Shown here: positions 33,826-45,371 of the stretch, in pieces | How the letters are laid out: each line of letters begins with the position of its first letter | Position numbering within the stretch: position 1 is the first letter of the stretch | Source of the DNA: Nematopogon swammerdamellus | Lineage: Eukaryota > Arthropoda > Insecta > Lepidoptera > Adelidae | Direction: 5' to 3' | NCBI GenBank assembly: GCA_946902875.1 | Contig: OX336349.1 | Coordinates: 16,949,891-17,013,890 of the forward strand | Length of the DNA: 64,000 bases | Position numbers and translations under genes: made by a program | The notes under the pieces: model-generated | The model's database searches: none | The model's input: only the letters and a program-made list of their open reading frames with translations | What the model was told of the DNA's origin: nothing

Positions 33826-34484
33826 AAAGGTGTTGCGGGTTGGAGTTCTTCATCTTCTGGTAGGCAAATAAAGAAAACTCCCGCAGTACTGTAATGGGTT
33901 GATGTAAATATGTGACATTACAAACAAAACAAATGATGAATCATCAGGCAGACCCTCCTCCCGCTACAGAACTGAAAGGCTCCAACAAGAGGCGAATGTA
34001 TGCAGGCATACTTCAACCACGTTTAGGACGTGTGAAAAGCGCATGGACGCGGATATTCAAAAGGTTTTCCGGTGAGGGTTTCCTGGTTCCCATAACCTGG
34101 AGGTCCTCAAAAGGCGTGTAAATAAATTGGGCAACGACCTTTTTGGCCGTCTCAAGGTTGGAATGAATGACGCCTCTTTGAGCGGTGGTACCGCGACGAG
34201 TGATGTAGCTGCCTAGTTGTTCTCACCCGACGAACTAGATGAAAAAAAAGGTTGATTGAAAAGGTTCAGAAGAAAAAAATTATCGAGCTGCCTTAATAAG
34301 TGCCACAATATACACGTATCTGAATGTCTTTTGTACACTTAAAGGAAGTCTCTTTTGTCAACTAGTTCATCAAGGCCGACATCAAGGGTGTTGTAGCTGA
34401 TGGATGGCTTTGGTCAGCTACCAATACGCGCATTTTATGCAATGCATTTGAATTTACAGTGCGTATTATTTTCTTAAATAATTG

Positions 34485-34617
34485 TTTTTTTTATGGAAAC
34501 TGACACGGTTGGCTACATCACCTACAACGTCCGTGATGTCAGCCCATAACACCGGGTGAACTAGGTGCCATTTCAGTGCTTCCCCCTTTGATAGTGCCGG
34601 CCACACTGAACTGGTCG
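34485..34617 (-). repeat. 5S-SINE, 3' part
   Basis: The minus strand begins at CCAGTTCAGTGTGGCCGGCA and reads to TGTCAGTTTCCATAAAAAAA. It is truncated upstream. Confidence 0.85.
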
Positions 34618-34619
34618 GA

Positions 34620-36040
34620 AATTGTCGTATTTATGTTTTTGACAGTTGGTTGTTTACTAATTCATGTCTATGTCGACTAAACATACGAATCCCCTCAGTC
34701 ACAGGAGCAGAGCAACAGCAACGCATAAACGTTGCCTCTCTTTCAATTCGCTTTTACGACGTTGCACCTACACGCTACGATTCCGGTGTTATATAAGTAT
34801 AACACACATGTTACGCCCTTGGCATTAAATGGAACGAGACGGATAGTCATCTTGTAATTGGATGTTCCCTGTATAGCGACAATGTTAAGAGCATACAAAT
34901 CCGACTAAATGCAGTTGACTTATTTCTGTTAGTCTGGATAAGAAGTACTCGGGTTGTATAGAACCGGTGATTAATGATGGGCAGCTGGAGAGCGGTTGGC
35001 TGGATGCGGTCGCCTCGCGCGCGCGGTCGATGAGCCACATGGTCTGGGGGGCAGGAGGTAGCTTTAAAAAAAAGAGAAGAAGACACGACGGACACGACCA
35101 GCCGGAAGTAGACACCGTCAGCGCCTTCTGTCTCTCCGCCGAGATCCGGAACGCACCTGAACCCTCGTCTACGGAAACTACCCGCATTGGCCACCGCTAC
35201 AATCTTCGTCAACGACGGACGGAGATTTGACAGTTCTCTGCCAACAGTCGCACAAGGCAGAGTGCTCATGAAGATGGGCCATACGCTTGGCCTGAAACGT
35301 CGAGTCGAGCCACATAGCTCGGAGTGGAACCGTGAGCTGTTCGATTTAAAATAATAATTAAAAAAAACATTTATTATAATTAGTTAATTAAAGAAAAATA
35401 AATTGATATTTATTTTCAAAATCTTAAAATTGTCAAAATGTAAGACCGTTCAATTCTATTAATTTACAATATATTATTTTAGAAATAAAATAAATTATGT
35501 GATAGATAACTTTACAGACGTTTTCACAATACCTGAACTATGGAAACACCTTTATGTCGGAAAATGACGACAGTTACAGGCAGGACCTAACTAGCGAAGC
35601 AACAATTTCGCCATAAGGTAAAAAGTGCTAAGAACAGGAATAGGTCCCAAAACCCGTTGGCCACGTTATGTCGTGCCGTGCGCCCCAGCGCGCATAAAAG
35701 TTGGACACCCAGCTAAAATATTAAGGTTTTCGCGTCAGATAAATCTTTTCAAAGGTATTACACATTTTAATAGCTTGATGTTTCACAGAATTAAAAACTT
35801 AAATAGTAGATTAACTATTTCAGTTTCAACCTACGCCGTAGAATATGATGCAAATGTATCAATTCAAGAGCTCAGAAAACACCTACCTGTACAACTAAAA
35901 TTAAGAAATAGGAAGAAACATTAATTTTTATCTTAAATAAATATAGGTACACCAAAACACATGTACGAAAGACATTAATATCAAGAGAAAAACAAACTGG
36001 ACGCAGCCGGACGCATTGAATCTAGAAACTGAACCTTCGT
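34620..36040. other. intergenic, unassigned, possible retroelement end near 34900-35350
   Basis: The plus-strand frame at 34967-35230 ends in GHRYNLRQRRTEI, reminiscent of C-termini of retroelement polyproteins. It is followed by GAAGATGGGCCATACGCTTG, GCCTGAAACGTCG, a motif often found at retroelement 3' ends. Neither is enough for a firm call. The rest is AT-rich. Confidence 0.3.
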
Positions 36041-36044
36041 ACTG

Positions 36045-36358
36045 TGTGTGGCCGGTGCTTAAGACTAGCCCCACTGCATCTCTCCCCGTGCATGTCGTAA
36101 GAGGCGACTAAGGGATAAGGATAAGATGCCGTGCATAAGGGCGACAGGATAGCCACCTCTCACTTGGCACGGTCCTTCCACCGAGTCATAAGGTGGGCCT
36201 TCGTGCCTTACTTGCTGCCTGATAGTTATCTTGTCCGAATACTTTGTTAAACGTGGTGGTCGGTATTGTGCTGTAATTTACAAGAGTACTTGCAGCACAA
36301 CACCGATTACTCCGCTTACCCCGATTGTCGGGATACGGCGTGTGGTGTGTATGTAAAC
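36045..36358 (+). repeat. repeat A, full length
   Basis: From GTGTGTGGCCGGTGCTTAAG through GTCGTAAGAGGCGACTAAGG and CACGGTCCTTCCACCGAGTC to GTGTGGTGTGTATGTA. Confidence 0.88.
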
Positions 36359-36359
36359 T

Positions 36360-37590
36360 GTCCCTTACTTGTGTGTGTTTGCGTCGCTGTTCTGCGGTGC
36401 GAACGGCGAACTTATTTCGAAACGAAAACTCCATCGTCCAGTTAACCTTGCTATCATTTTATCTAAGAGTTTCCCCCATAGTGATTTCCATCACCAAAGT
36501 GGTGGAAATTTACGATTCTATTTCTAAAAAATTCTAAAATTGAAGACTTTTGCGGACTTGACTTCAAACCCCAGACCTCTCGTATCAGAGGCGTCTTAAC
36601 TACTAGGCTCCACGTTATAATAATTATCTGTCTAAAAAGTGGAATGACCACAGGCTAAAGACCGAATAACTGTCGATTTACTTTGTTTCATATCCCTTAT
36701 CAAATCCAGAAGCGTCCCATATCAAACACTCTACCCATATCCGCACTCATGCGGGTCAATCCTTTGTAGACGAACTAAACCCTTCTCTGCATTTTTTATT
36801 TTATTTTTACCACCGTGCCTTTATCCTTTTTAGTCGAATGAAACACCGTTCCACATTTTGTATTTTATTGTATCATATTTGTCGTACTGCAAGGTCGAAT
36901 TTGAGCAGAGTATCTTTCCTAGCTCCTATGCAGTCCAAGCAATTTGCAATCAAACTTGTAAGGGGTTGTCCATGTAAGTCACCAGGCAGGGTACGATCCC
37001 TAACTTTGGTTCCTGCTACCTCAGCCAGCTTAAGTTCTCCGTGAAGATCACCAGTCAAGGTAGGTTTAAAGGAGAGTCCGTCTTCATATTCTTGTAATTC
37101 AACCAGTCTACCTCCTCCATGCACTCACCAAGCAGTCAGGACAAATTCAAAGGTTTCCTAAAAGGATTACTTTGCTGGTGGGAACCTGGAAGACAGTCAG
37201 GTATTTAGGCGACCCTAGAAAAAGTTGTCACGACTTGAATATGATGCCGAGCTAGAAGTGCGCTCAAGTGGGAAACCCGCCAAGTGACACAGAAACAAGT
37301 TGTTCATAACGTGAGTTTACTTGTAAGCGTAAAGAGGATGGACTATTGACTAATGAAATAGCATACATTTCGAGGTATGTTCTTTCTTTATTCTCAGTAA
37401 AATAATCACATTTATTTTTCTTCCTTAGGTTGCAAGGAAGAGAATAATCTTCTCAATCAAGATTATTCTCAAAGATGACCCCATCAGAAAATAGGAAGAA
37501 CAATGATATATTTTATTTCCTACCATCCTTACATCCATCGTTAAGTACTAAAAATTAAGCGCACTGAGCAGGGATTCATCCCTACACGCT
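36360..37590. other. intergenic, no gene recognised
   Basis: Short overlapping frames only, for example near 36838-37124, without a recognisable domain. Nothing further can be supported. Confidence 0.4.
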
Positions 37591-37604
37591 GAACTTACCG
37601 CGGA

Positions 37605-37815
37605 TAAGTAATAATCGGTTCTGCAGATCCGGTAAACTCTGAAACGCTCTCCCTGCCCACATATTTCCCTCCACGTGCCGTCTCGGGTCTTTCAAGATAG
37701 GCGTGAATAGGCACCTGTCAGGCTGGCTTAGCATGCGCAACCCCCGCATACGTCCTTGGGCGTCGTTAGACATTATGGGTGGCTCGACGGCACATGTCGT
37801 CCTTACATACACTAT
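37605..37815 (+). pseudogene. LINE-J 3' end
   Basis: The frame encodes a LINE ORF2 C-terminus: FPST..SRVF with VNRHLSGWLSMRNPRIRPWA and SLDIM. It ends close to GGCACATGTCGTCCTTACAT. It is a 5'-truncated relative of the copies at 48728, 50640, 51480, 58880 and 63655. Confidence 0.6.
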
Positions 37816-38331
37816 ACATATACAATTCTTAATACCAGTGTTCCACAGTTCTAAGGCAATGTTTACATTACTAAATACAGAATTCAGCTCCACGAAGAAT
37901 TGAAAGTTTTAGAAAATTAACGCACGTGAAATTTCCTTGAAGATCTCAATTTTCACAATAGACTTATCAACGTTGACCAGACGTTGTAATAAAAAGGTTC
38001 GGTCAATCAAAAACCGTTCTTTTGTTTTCGGCTTCTAAATTCAAAAAGTTTAAAATTCTACAGGTTTTTTTTATAATCGCGGGAGGTCTGCAAACGACAT
38101 GACTTAAAACGGCTGCCTTCGTATTATCTATCACTGATGTTGGGTCGATCACCGGTGACCACAAAGAAATTCACCCTTCACTACCACTAATCAATACTCG
38201 CGTTACAAGCGAGCATCTTACAACAGACTTTCAGCAGAGCTACCTAAGGGACATAGTGGTGCATAAACTAGTTTGCACTAAGATATACCAAAAACATTAC
38301 AGAAAAGAATAGGCGATCGACCAAAACTCTT

Positions 38332-38735
38332 TTGAATTGTGATTTTTACAACCTGGCCGCATTTTTACAATATGGCCGCTGCTCTGACGAACTTGCTTCC
38401 CTTATCCCTCCTCCTCCTGTTCGCCTTCGCCAAACCCGCCATACTCTCGCGGAACACCCGTTTGTAGTCGACAGAAGAGTTCTTCGAACTGCACGATCCT
38501 CTAAATCGTTCTTGTGCCGCACTGCAAAGGTGTGGAACGGGCTCCCAGGAAATATCTTCCCCCACTCCTACAATCCACAGATCTTCAAATCGCGGGTTAA
38601 TAGCCTTTCCCCAGCAACATTAGTCCACCTCCAAGCCGGACTGGCACCTCCTCGGGGGTGAAATTGGCTGCGCCTGAGGTTGCGACCTCGGACAGAGCCA
38701 CCCAGTTCGGTAGCAATAAAAAAAAAAACCTTTTT
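38332..38735 (+). pseudogene. jockey-like LINE 3' end
   Basis: The 109-residue frame ends in the typical C-terminus: RTARSSKSFLCRTAKVWNGL, FPHSYNPQIFKSRVNSL, then a stop at 38661. The 3' UTR has GACAGAGCCACCCAGTTCGG and ends in an A-run at 38719. It is related to the copy at 13625. Confidence 0.75.
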
Positions 38736-38764
38736 TATTTGTAGAAAAAATAAATTACTGCTGA

Positions 38765-39085
38765 AAAAAAATTGTTACCGCTGCTCTGATGAACTCGCTT
38801 CCCTCATCATCACTCCTCTTGTTCACATTCGTCAATTCCGCCACAATCTCGCGGAATAACCCTTTGTAGTCGACAAAGAGTTCTTCAAACGGTACGATTC
38901 TCTAAATCGTTCTTATGCCTCACTGCAAAGGTGTGGAATGGGCTTCGGGGGAATAGCTTTCCCTACTCCACATATCTTCAAATCGCGAGTTTAATAGCAT
39001 TTGCTCAGCGACTCTAGTCCGTCTTCAAGCCGGACTAGCATCTTCTCCGGGGTGAAATTTGCCATGCTTGAGGCTCCGAGCTGGC
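38765..39085 (+). pseudogene. second, more decayed jockey-like LINE 3' end
   Basis: It repeats the preceding copy at reduced similarity: ACCGCTGCTCTGATGAACTC, CCTTTGTAGTCGAC, GTTCTT.TGCC.CACTGCAAAGG, TCTTCAAATCGCGAGTTTAATAG. Frameshifts have broken the reading frame. Confidence 0.7.
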
Positions 39086-39943
39086 GACTTGCACTGCACT
39101 ACAATGACGTCGTTCGTATTGTGTTGTGATTGACCGACATTCGCTATTAGATTTTTAATCACACTACACTATACTGATATGCGTGAACATATCAGGTTCA
39201 TTAAAAAATAACTGCTATCTGTCATCGACTGAAAAGCTCTTTCGGATCGTCCCACAGTGGTCTGGAAATCGAGCTCCATAGACATAGAACCTTAATGTCA
39301 GGAATAAAAATGAAAACAAATTTAATGTCTCCGGTATACCTCCCTTTATTTCATATTATAGTATGAAGGGTATAAGTAGCTCCACGAGTGAGAAAAAAAA
39401 AGTTTAGTTTTTTTTTGTATGGAAGAAAACACTTAAAGTAATTTTTTTTTTAACTGAATGAAACTGAAGGGCTGGTGCTCACATCTTCTATTGCACCTTA
39501 CACGGCGATCAAGATGGCATACAATTCCTTCACCTTTGGGTGCCTATTTGCGCGTAGCAAACGTTTGAAATTTGGAATTTTCGATAAATTATTTTTCAAA
39601 CCTTAGTCGTAATTTAATGAAGTTGCCTATCGCTTTGAATATGAAAATACTTTTCTTATGTTGTTATTGTACTGAGCAGTACTGACAGTATAGTAATTAA
39701 CCATATTTTATAGTAAACAAAGCGTAGCACTGTTAAAATAATAACAATAACATACAACACACACAAGCGAGCGACAACTAATTAACGAGTTAGCGAAAAC
39801 CGTTTTTTTTCACTCGCAGCGCGTACTAATCCTCAACACATAACCAGTCCCATGCCTTCTTAGTTTCAGCGAAATTCTTTCAGTAGCTTTTAGCACTTGT
39901 GCGCTAAAAACTATACTTATTACGTTCTATTTGTTTTCGTGCT

Positions 39944-40878
39944 ATGATGGAAGGTTTTGGTACCAATTTGGACATTTTCGTGTTTGTGGTAAACAATAGT
40001 TGTTTCTCACAGCCCAGTGCGTTGTTTGAAGTTTTTAGGAGTGCCCTTGATCTGTCAGAAAGTGAAAAGAAAGAACTGAAACAATTCTGTCAGACTTATG
40101 TGTGTTCGTTGAGGAACAAATGGATCTCGTGTAATCGCACGAGACATGCATTCACGAAGAAGTTTTACGACATACACGGGGAGAGATGCAGTGGGGCTAT
40201 TCTTTTAAAGTACCGGCCCCACACGGTACAGACGTGCACTGTTGGAATATCACCAAGAGTTGTGAGTGAAAGGAAACCGTTCTCGGAACTAAGCCCTAAA
40301 CAGAAGAGAAGGAGAGTGGAAGAGCTCCTAACGCATAGCACTGAAAGCCTCGCTCATGCAACTGTTTTAAGTGTGAACAACAAGGATGTGGCAGAAATAA
40401 TAAAATTGGTCACAAAGCATGCCGAAGAGGCTACAAAGATAAAAACAATTGTTGAAGCCCAAGAAAGCTGTGCCCGTATATTCCGTTGATAAAGCTTTAG
40501 GTATTTTGACGTCGTTGAAGCTTTCGAAGTGGCAGTATACAACATTAAGAGCTTGTGCAAAACAAGAAGGAGTACAACTCTATCCTTCGTATACTGCCAT
40601 CTTAGAGGCAAAGAAGGAGTGTTACCCACCAAAAGATAAAATAGAAATCACGGAAAGATCGGTAAGAGTAAAGCTTCAAGCAATTTTGGACAAAACTGTT
40701 GCTAGGCTAGGAAAATTCCTACGTTTGAGATGTTCGCTGGATGGCAAAGAACTAAAACTAATATCCAAGTGGGGCTTTGATGGTGCTTCAGGGCAAAGTT
40801 TGTACAAGCAAAGTATGGCGGACAAAGATGATTCCAGTATTTGTATGTGCTCCTTTGTGCCTCTGCGTCTGTGCGTCA
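39944..40878 (+). pseudogene. Transib transposase, left copy (patched and frameshifted)
   Basis: Transib transposases are RAG1-related DDE recombinases. The protein starts at MMEGFGTNLDIFV. After the codon at 40162, about 138 bp seen in the other arm are replaced by 67 bp from a SINE (40163-40229), keeping the frame. An extra A near 40445 shifts the frame, and the sequence continues from 40449 in another frame (LLKPKKAVPVYSVDKALGIL). In the unique centre it reaches KWGFDGASGQSLYKQ, the conserved region around the first catalytic Asp in Transib/RAG1-like proteins. It stops being transposase near 40878, before the other two acidic residues. It cannot make a working enzyme. Confidence 0.85.
40163..40229 (-). 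repeat. 67-bp repeat A/SINE-head patch inside Transib
   Basis: TTTTACGACATACACGGGGA through GTACCGGCCCCACACGGTAC is identical to 51256-51322, the head of the chimeric SINE. It replaces transposase codons rather than being inserted: 138 bp present in the right arm are absent. TACGA occurs at the junction in both partners. Confidence 0.92.
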
Positions 40879-41523
40879 AAGCGTCAAAATACCTAAAGCT
40901 TTATCAACGGAATATACGGGCACAGCTATCTTGGGCTTCAACAATTGTTTTATCTTTGTAGCCTCTTCGGGATGCTCTGTGACCAATTTTATTATTTCTG
41001 CCACATCCTTCTTGTTCACACTTAAAACGGTTGCATGAACGAGACTTTCAGTGCTATGCGTTAGGAGCTCTTCTACTCTCCTTCTCTTCTGTTTAGGGCT
41101 TAGTTCCGAGAACGGTTTCCTTTCACTCACAACTCTTGGTGATATTCCAACAGTGCACGTCTCTGGTTTTGAGGACGTTGATGCACCCTCATTTACACCG
41201 AAGTCACTGGTACATGGTTGCCGCTCTACTGACACTAAAGAAGGTGTCATCTTTTCCCTCGTGAACTCAGGCCATTTTATGTTTTCTTGCAGCCACGTCT
41301 CGTACTTCTTCGTGAATGCATGTCTCGTGCGATTACACGAGATCCATTTGTTCCTCAACGAACACACATAAGTCTGACAGAATTGTTTCAGTTCTTTCTT
41401 TTCACTTTCTGACAGATCAAGGGCACTCCTAAAAACTTCAAACAACGCACTGGGCTGTGGGAAACAACTGTTGTTTGCCACAAACACGAAAATGTCCAAA
41501 TTGGTACCAAAACCTTCCATCAT
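40876..41523 (-). pseudogene. Transib transposase, right copy (N-terminal 200 residues)
   Basis: The open frame has 215 codons. It starts with the same MMEGFGTNLDIFV and reads without the patch or frameshift: HAFTKKYETWLQENIKWPEF, EGASTSSKPET, SPKQKRRRVEELLTH, IIKLVTEHPEEATKIK, VPVYSVDKALGILT. It is cut at the inversion point near 40882. It carries no catalytic residue. The segment up to about residue 110 resembles an N-terminal domain (L-rich, W-containing) of unknown role. If translated, it could at most act as a truncated binding or dominant-negative product. Confidence 0.8.
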
Positions 41524-42250
41524 AGCACGAAAAGAAATAGAAAGTAATAAGTATAGTTGTTAGCGCGCACAAGTGCTAAAAGCTACTGAAAGAATTTCGC
41601 TGAAACTAAGAAGGCATGGGACTGGTTATGTGTTGAGGATTAGTACGCGCTGCGAGTGGAAAAACGGGTTTTCGCTAACTCGGTAATTAGTTGTCGCTCG
41701 CTTGTGTGTGTTGTTTGTTATTGTTATTATTTTAACAGTGCTACGCTGTGTTTACTATAAAATATGGTTAATTACTGTACTGTCAGTACTACTCAGTACA
41801 ATAACGACATGAGAAAAGTATTTTCATATTCAAAGCGATAGGCAACTTCATTAAATTACGACTAAGGTTTGAAAAATAATTTATCGAAAATTCCAAATTT
41901 CAAACGTTTGCTACGCGCAAATAGGCACCCAAAGGTGAAGGAATTGTATGTCATCTTGATCGCCGTGTAAGGTGCAATAGAAGATGTGAGCACCAGCCCT
42001 TCAGTTTCATTCAGTTAAAAAAAAAATTACTTTAAGTGTTTTCATCCATACAAAAAAAAAAAAAACTTTTTTTTTCTCACTCGTGGAGCTACTTATACCC
42101 TTCATACTATAATATGAAATAAAGGGAAGTATACCAGAGACATTAATTTTGTTTTCATTTTTATTCCTGACATTAAGGTTCTATGTCTATGGAGCTCGAT
42201 TTCCAGACCACTGTGCGTCCGTTTGAACAACACTGCCCCAAGATGTTTAA

Positions 42251-42645
42251 GGCTCATTCTACACTTGCGTTTAAACGCCGGCGGATAACGGTCGAATACG
42301 CCGTTTGCAGACCGTCATTCTACACGCTAGCGATTATACGCTGCGATTGCTCATTCTTCAAAATGGACCCGCCCATGATCACTGCTCTTGCAGCGTTTTT
42401 ATTTTTACAGCGTAGAATGACACAATCACGGAAAAACGCTCGTGTAGATAGAAACTGCGATTATCCGCTGCGTTTTTAACGCCGCATGATGCGTTGAAAA
42501 AGTAAACGCCCGTGAAACGCAGGTACAGTTACGGAAAAACGCCGTAATGAAGAATGCGTCGTTTTGCTTGTATGTAAAATTGTGTCTGCCGCGTTTCTCG
42601 AGCGTTTTTCCGCCGGAGCGTTTAAACGCAAGTGTAGAAGGGCTC
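42251..42645. mobile_element. Harbinger-like MITE with TAA duplication
   Basis: GGCTCATTCTACACTTGCGT, TTAAACGCCGGCGGA at the left matches the inverted right end TCCGCCGGAGCGTTTAAACG, CAAGTGTAGAAGGGCTC. TAA flanks both sides (42248-42250 and 42646-42648). The 395-bp interior is full of GCGTTTTTC-type motifs and has no ORF of note. Confidence 0.8.
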
Positions 42646-42649
42646 TAAT

Positions 42650-43235
42650 GTTACAAGCCTTGGTACGGCGTTTTCAGAACTACCTTCATACACAATGGCG
42701 CTGCGTTTGGTGAGTGCATTCACCTCCCCGGGCGTGACCGGAGTTCACCGGAGCCGGGGGCGGTGGAGCGGTCGCGTGCGGCGCCCCCTACTGCCGGGAG
42801 ACGATTAAATCGTCTGTCTGCACTCTACAGACTGTTCCGGAGTTCGTCTATTGTAATTCTGGGCGTCCTTGTCAAATAGATCACAAGTTCGTTCGTTTGG
42901 TTGCCAAAATTAACAGAAGAAGAAATTAGAGCACACTAGAACAGGAAGAACTGCCCCATATGGCAAAGGGTTGTCGATTTGGTCGTATGATTGCATATTA
43001 ATTCGTAAGCCCGGTAGTTTTGGAGGTAATTAAACAAGAATAGATGAACAAACCATCCGGATACCTGTCCCTAAGGTGGAGTAGGAACTTCGCGTAAGGG
43101 ACAGCGGGACGATTGTCCTTATGGGGCCTAATTGGTGTATATGATTTTACTTACTTCGTAGACGAAATGCTTTCGGACATCCGTAAACCAAACATACCTA
43201 GATCATCAATCGGGAAAACCTTTTTCTTTTTTTTT
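42650..43235. other. intergenic, no gene recognised
   Basis: It includes a GC-rich patch at 42715-42805 (CCGGAGTTCACCGGAGCCGG). No reading frame or repeat could be assigned. Confidence 0.4.
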
Positions 43236-43239
43236 ATTT

Positions 43240-43612
43240 TTATGGAACCTGACACAGTTGGCTACATCACCTACAACATCCGTGATGTCAGCCCATAACA
43301 CAGGGTGAACTAGGTGCCATGTCAGTGCTTCCCTTCATTTCATGTCGGCTACACTAAACTGGACGGAAAACACGAACTATTTACATAGCCATTTCGACCG
43401 ACGTTTCGTTCAGTGCGGTGGTACCAACCCGGCCGGGATAAACCCTACCACCTAGTAAGGTAAGAAGGGAAGGGACCTACAGTTTAACGTGGAATCCGAA
43501 CCACGGTCAGCCTCCAACGGTCGAGCGGTCACCCATCCAAACACTGACCGCGCTCAGCGTTGCTTAATAACAGTTGACTAACCAACCGCGCCACTGAGCT
43601 ACCGAGGCTGAC
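43240..43612 (-). repeat. full-length 5S-SINE
   Basis: On the minus strand it starts CCTCGGTAGCTCAGTGG, passes a 5S-like TTAAGCAACGCTGAGCGCGG and GGATGGGTGACCGC segment, then GGTTCGGATTCCACG, the middle domain and the tail to TCCATAAAAA. One of the best-preserved copies. Confidence 0.92.
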
Positions 43613-43616
43613 GAAT

Positions 43617-43725
43617 TTTCTTATCCCTTAGTCGACTTTTACGACATGCGACGGGGAGAGATGCAGTGGGGCTATTCTTTTTAAGTACCGACCCCACACA
43701 GTACCTTAAGTAGGCTTCAAATCTT
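43617..43725 (-). repeat. repeat A head
   Basis: The minus strand reads GTACTGTGTGGGGTCGGTAC, TTAAAAAGAATAGCCCCACT to GTCGTAAAAGTCGACTAAGG. It directly abuts the head of the 5S-SINE at 43612. Confidence 0.85.
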
Positions 43726-43874
43726 CGGGGACGTTGATGCAAAGTTCTTCTTCGACTGGAGGACCTGCCCCATGGATTTCGTTCAGAATTAGGACTTGAA
43801 AAACGTATTGTCGAGTTGCAAATTGATTGGCACAGCTTTCAACTTCAAAGCTCAGTCAACATTTAAGTGGATCG

Positions 43875-44265
43875 GCGACGGCGCTGTCTTGGGTCGGGCC
43901 TTTGATCTTAGGGTCCAAGGTTCGAACCCGGTCGAATTGTACCAATACGTTTTTTCTGATGGAAAAAATATACGTGTACACCTGCATCTGCTGTTTCACC
44001 GTTCGGAACCCGTGTGAAACTGTATGTTCCTTTCCAGCCCTTAGTAGGGTGGTAGGCTCATTGTAGCCAACTGGGTTGGACCATCGTACTGGACATAAAA
44101 TGACCGCATGGCAGCCTCGCTTGTGTTCTCCTCTAGTCCAGTATAGCCAGCAATCTAATGAAAAGTCTCCAGTATGGCACCTTCTCGGGAAGTGATATTG
44201 GCTGGCCGGACCATTTGCCTTCTGGCCCAGCCACCCATACCGGATTACATAAAAACATTTCATGA
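43875..44265 (+). repeat. full-length tRNA-SINE
   Basis: It contains a strong B box GGTTCGAACCC at 43919-43929, then CGTTCGGAACCCGTGTGAAA, a degraded middle domain and the tail CTCCTCTAGTCCAGTATAGC. It ends in CAGCCACCCATACCGGATTACATAAAA. Confidence 0.88.
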
Positions 44266-44507
44266 ATATGCCCCGTTAAGTACACCCCGTGTGCATGGTG
44301 TATATCAAGGTGTCTACATGGTGAAACGACCGCACTGTGTGTTACCATCAGCTTGAGATTAGGTGAGGTTGCGTTAGGCTATGGCAAGTTATTGCAGATG
44401 GATCGGGTGGTAAGCGCTGTGGTGAAAAGTACGATGACTCTTACAGCTTGAAGGTTGTGCGATTGTCTTAGAGTTGTCCTGTCTCATATAAGGCTGGCTC
44501 TTTTACA

Positions 44508-44674
44508 CTAATATTATAAAGAGGTAAAGTTTGTAACTTTGTAAGTTTGGATGTAGGAGGTAATCTCCGAAAATACTCATCCGATTTTAAAAATTCTTTG
44601 ACAAATATTTAGAATCGACCTTCAGGATGGACATAGGCTATGCGAGCGAAGCCCCGGGCAAAAGCTAGTATTAT
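44508..44674. mobile_element. short Helitron/Lep1-like element
   Basis: It starts ACTAATATTATAAAGAGGTA and has CCGATTTTAAAAATTCTTTG. It ends GCGAGCGAAGCCCCGGGCAA, AAGCTAGTA, the usual end of this lepidopteran group. Confidence 0.7.
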
Positions 44675-44705
44675 ATAATCCGAAAATGATAGGTCTGGAA
44701 GACCG

Positions 44706-45068
44706 TCAGCCTCGGTAGCTCGGTGGTGCGATGACGTTCGATCTCGATTCGCACACCCGGGCGGGGTCGCACTTTGGACCGGTGACCGTCCGACAGTTAA
44801 GGTTGATCATGGTTCGGATTCCACATAAGACTGCAGGTCCCTTTCCTTGCCTTACTAGGTGATGCGGTTTAAGCCCTCTGGATTGGTGCCACGGCACCGA
44901 ATGCAAGGTCTGTCGAAACGGCAATGAAAATAATTCGTGTTTTTCGTCCACTTCAGTGTAGCCGGCACGACCGAAGGGAAGCACTGACACGGCACCTAGT
45001 TCACCAAGGTGTGATAGGTTGACACAGGTGATGTACCCAACCATGACATTAAATTCCATATAAAAAAA
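44706..45068 (+). repeat. full-length 5S-SINE
   Basis: Head CCTCGGTAGCTCGGTGGTGC, a diverged 5S segment (GGTCGCACTTTGGACCGGTG, ACCG), B box GGTTCGGATTCC, middle domain CCTTACTAGGTGATGCGG and the whole tail to TTCCATATAAAAAAA. The 5S box is more diverged here than in the copy at 46316. Confidence 0.88.
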
Positions 45069-45371
45069 CCCTTGTCACACGCGATAGTGGAGCTAGTGAA
45101 AATATGGCACGGTTGTTTTCCACTAATATCGCGATAAGGGTGCGTCACGTATTTCCTACAACAACCCCACCTGTGCAACCTAAATATACTAGACGTGACC
45201 TATACCAAAAGTTTCAATGCATTTTATTTCACGTACGATTCCGAATAACACCACTTAGCATCTATTACTTGCACGAATTTCAGGCCACGAAAGCGTAAGT
45301 CATTTCCTACAATACCTACCCTGGGGGTTATTACATTTTGTTGGGAACGGTCAGGTCGTGCGTATTATATA

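Larger units (their letters stand above)
39253..42215. mobile_element. Transib element rearranged into a palindrome
   Basis: The ends are CACAGTGGTC and GACCACTGTG, which carry the RAG recombination-signal heptamer CACAGTG, as Transib termini do. A 5-bp GC-rich duplication, CGTCC, flanks it (39248-39252 and 42216-42220), the known Transib length. The 2963-bp body is not a normal element. The left arm (39253-40510) and right arm (40882-42215) are inverted copies of the same 5' half, each with the transposase start, around a unique 370-bp centre. The true 3' half is missing. Confidence 0.93.

Noticed and set aside
34847..35269. A 140-codon minus-strand frame
   Set aside because: The opposite strand has an equally long frame with a retroelement-like end (YNLRQRR), and neither shows a known domain or a good start context.
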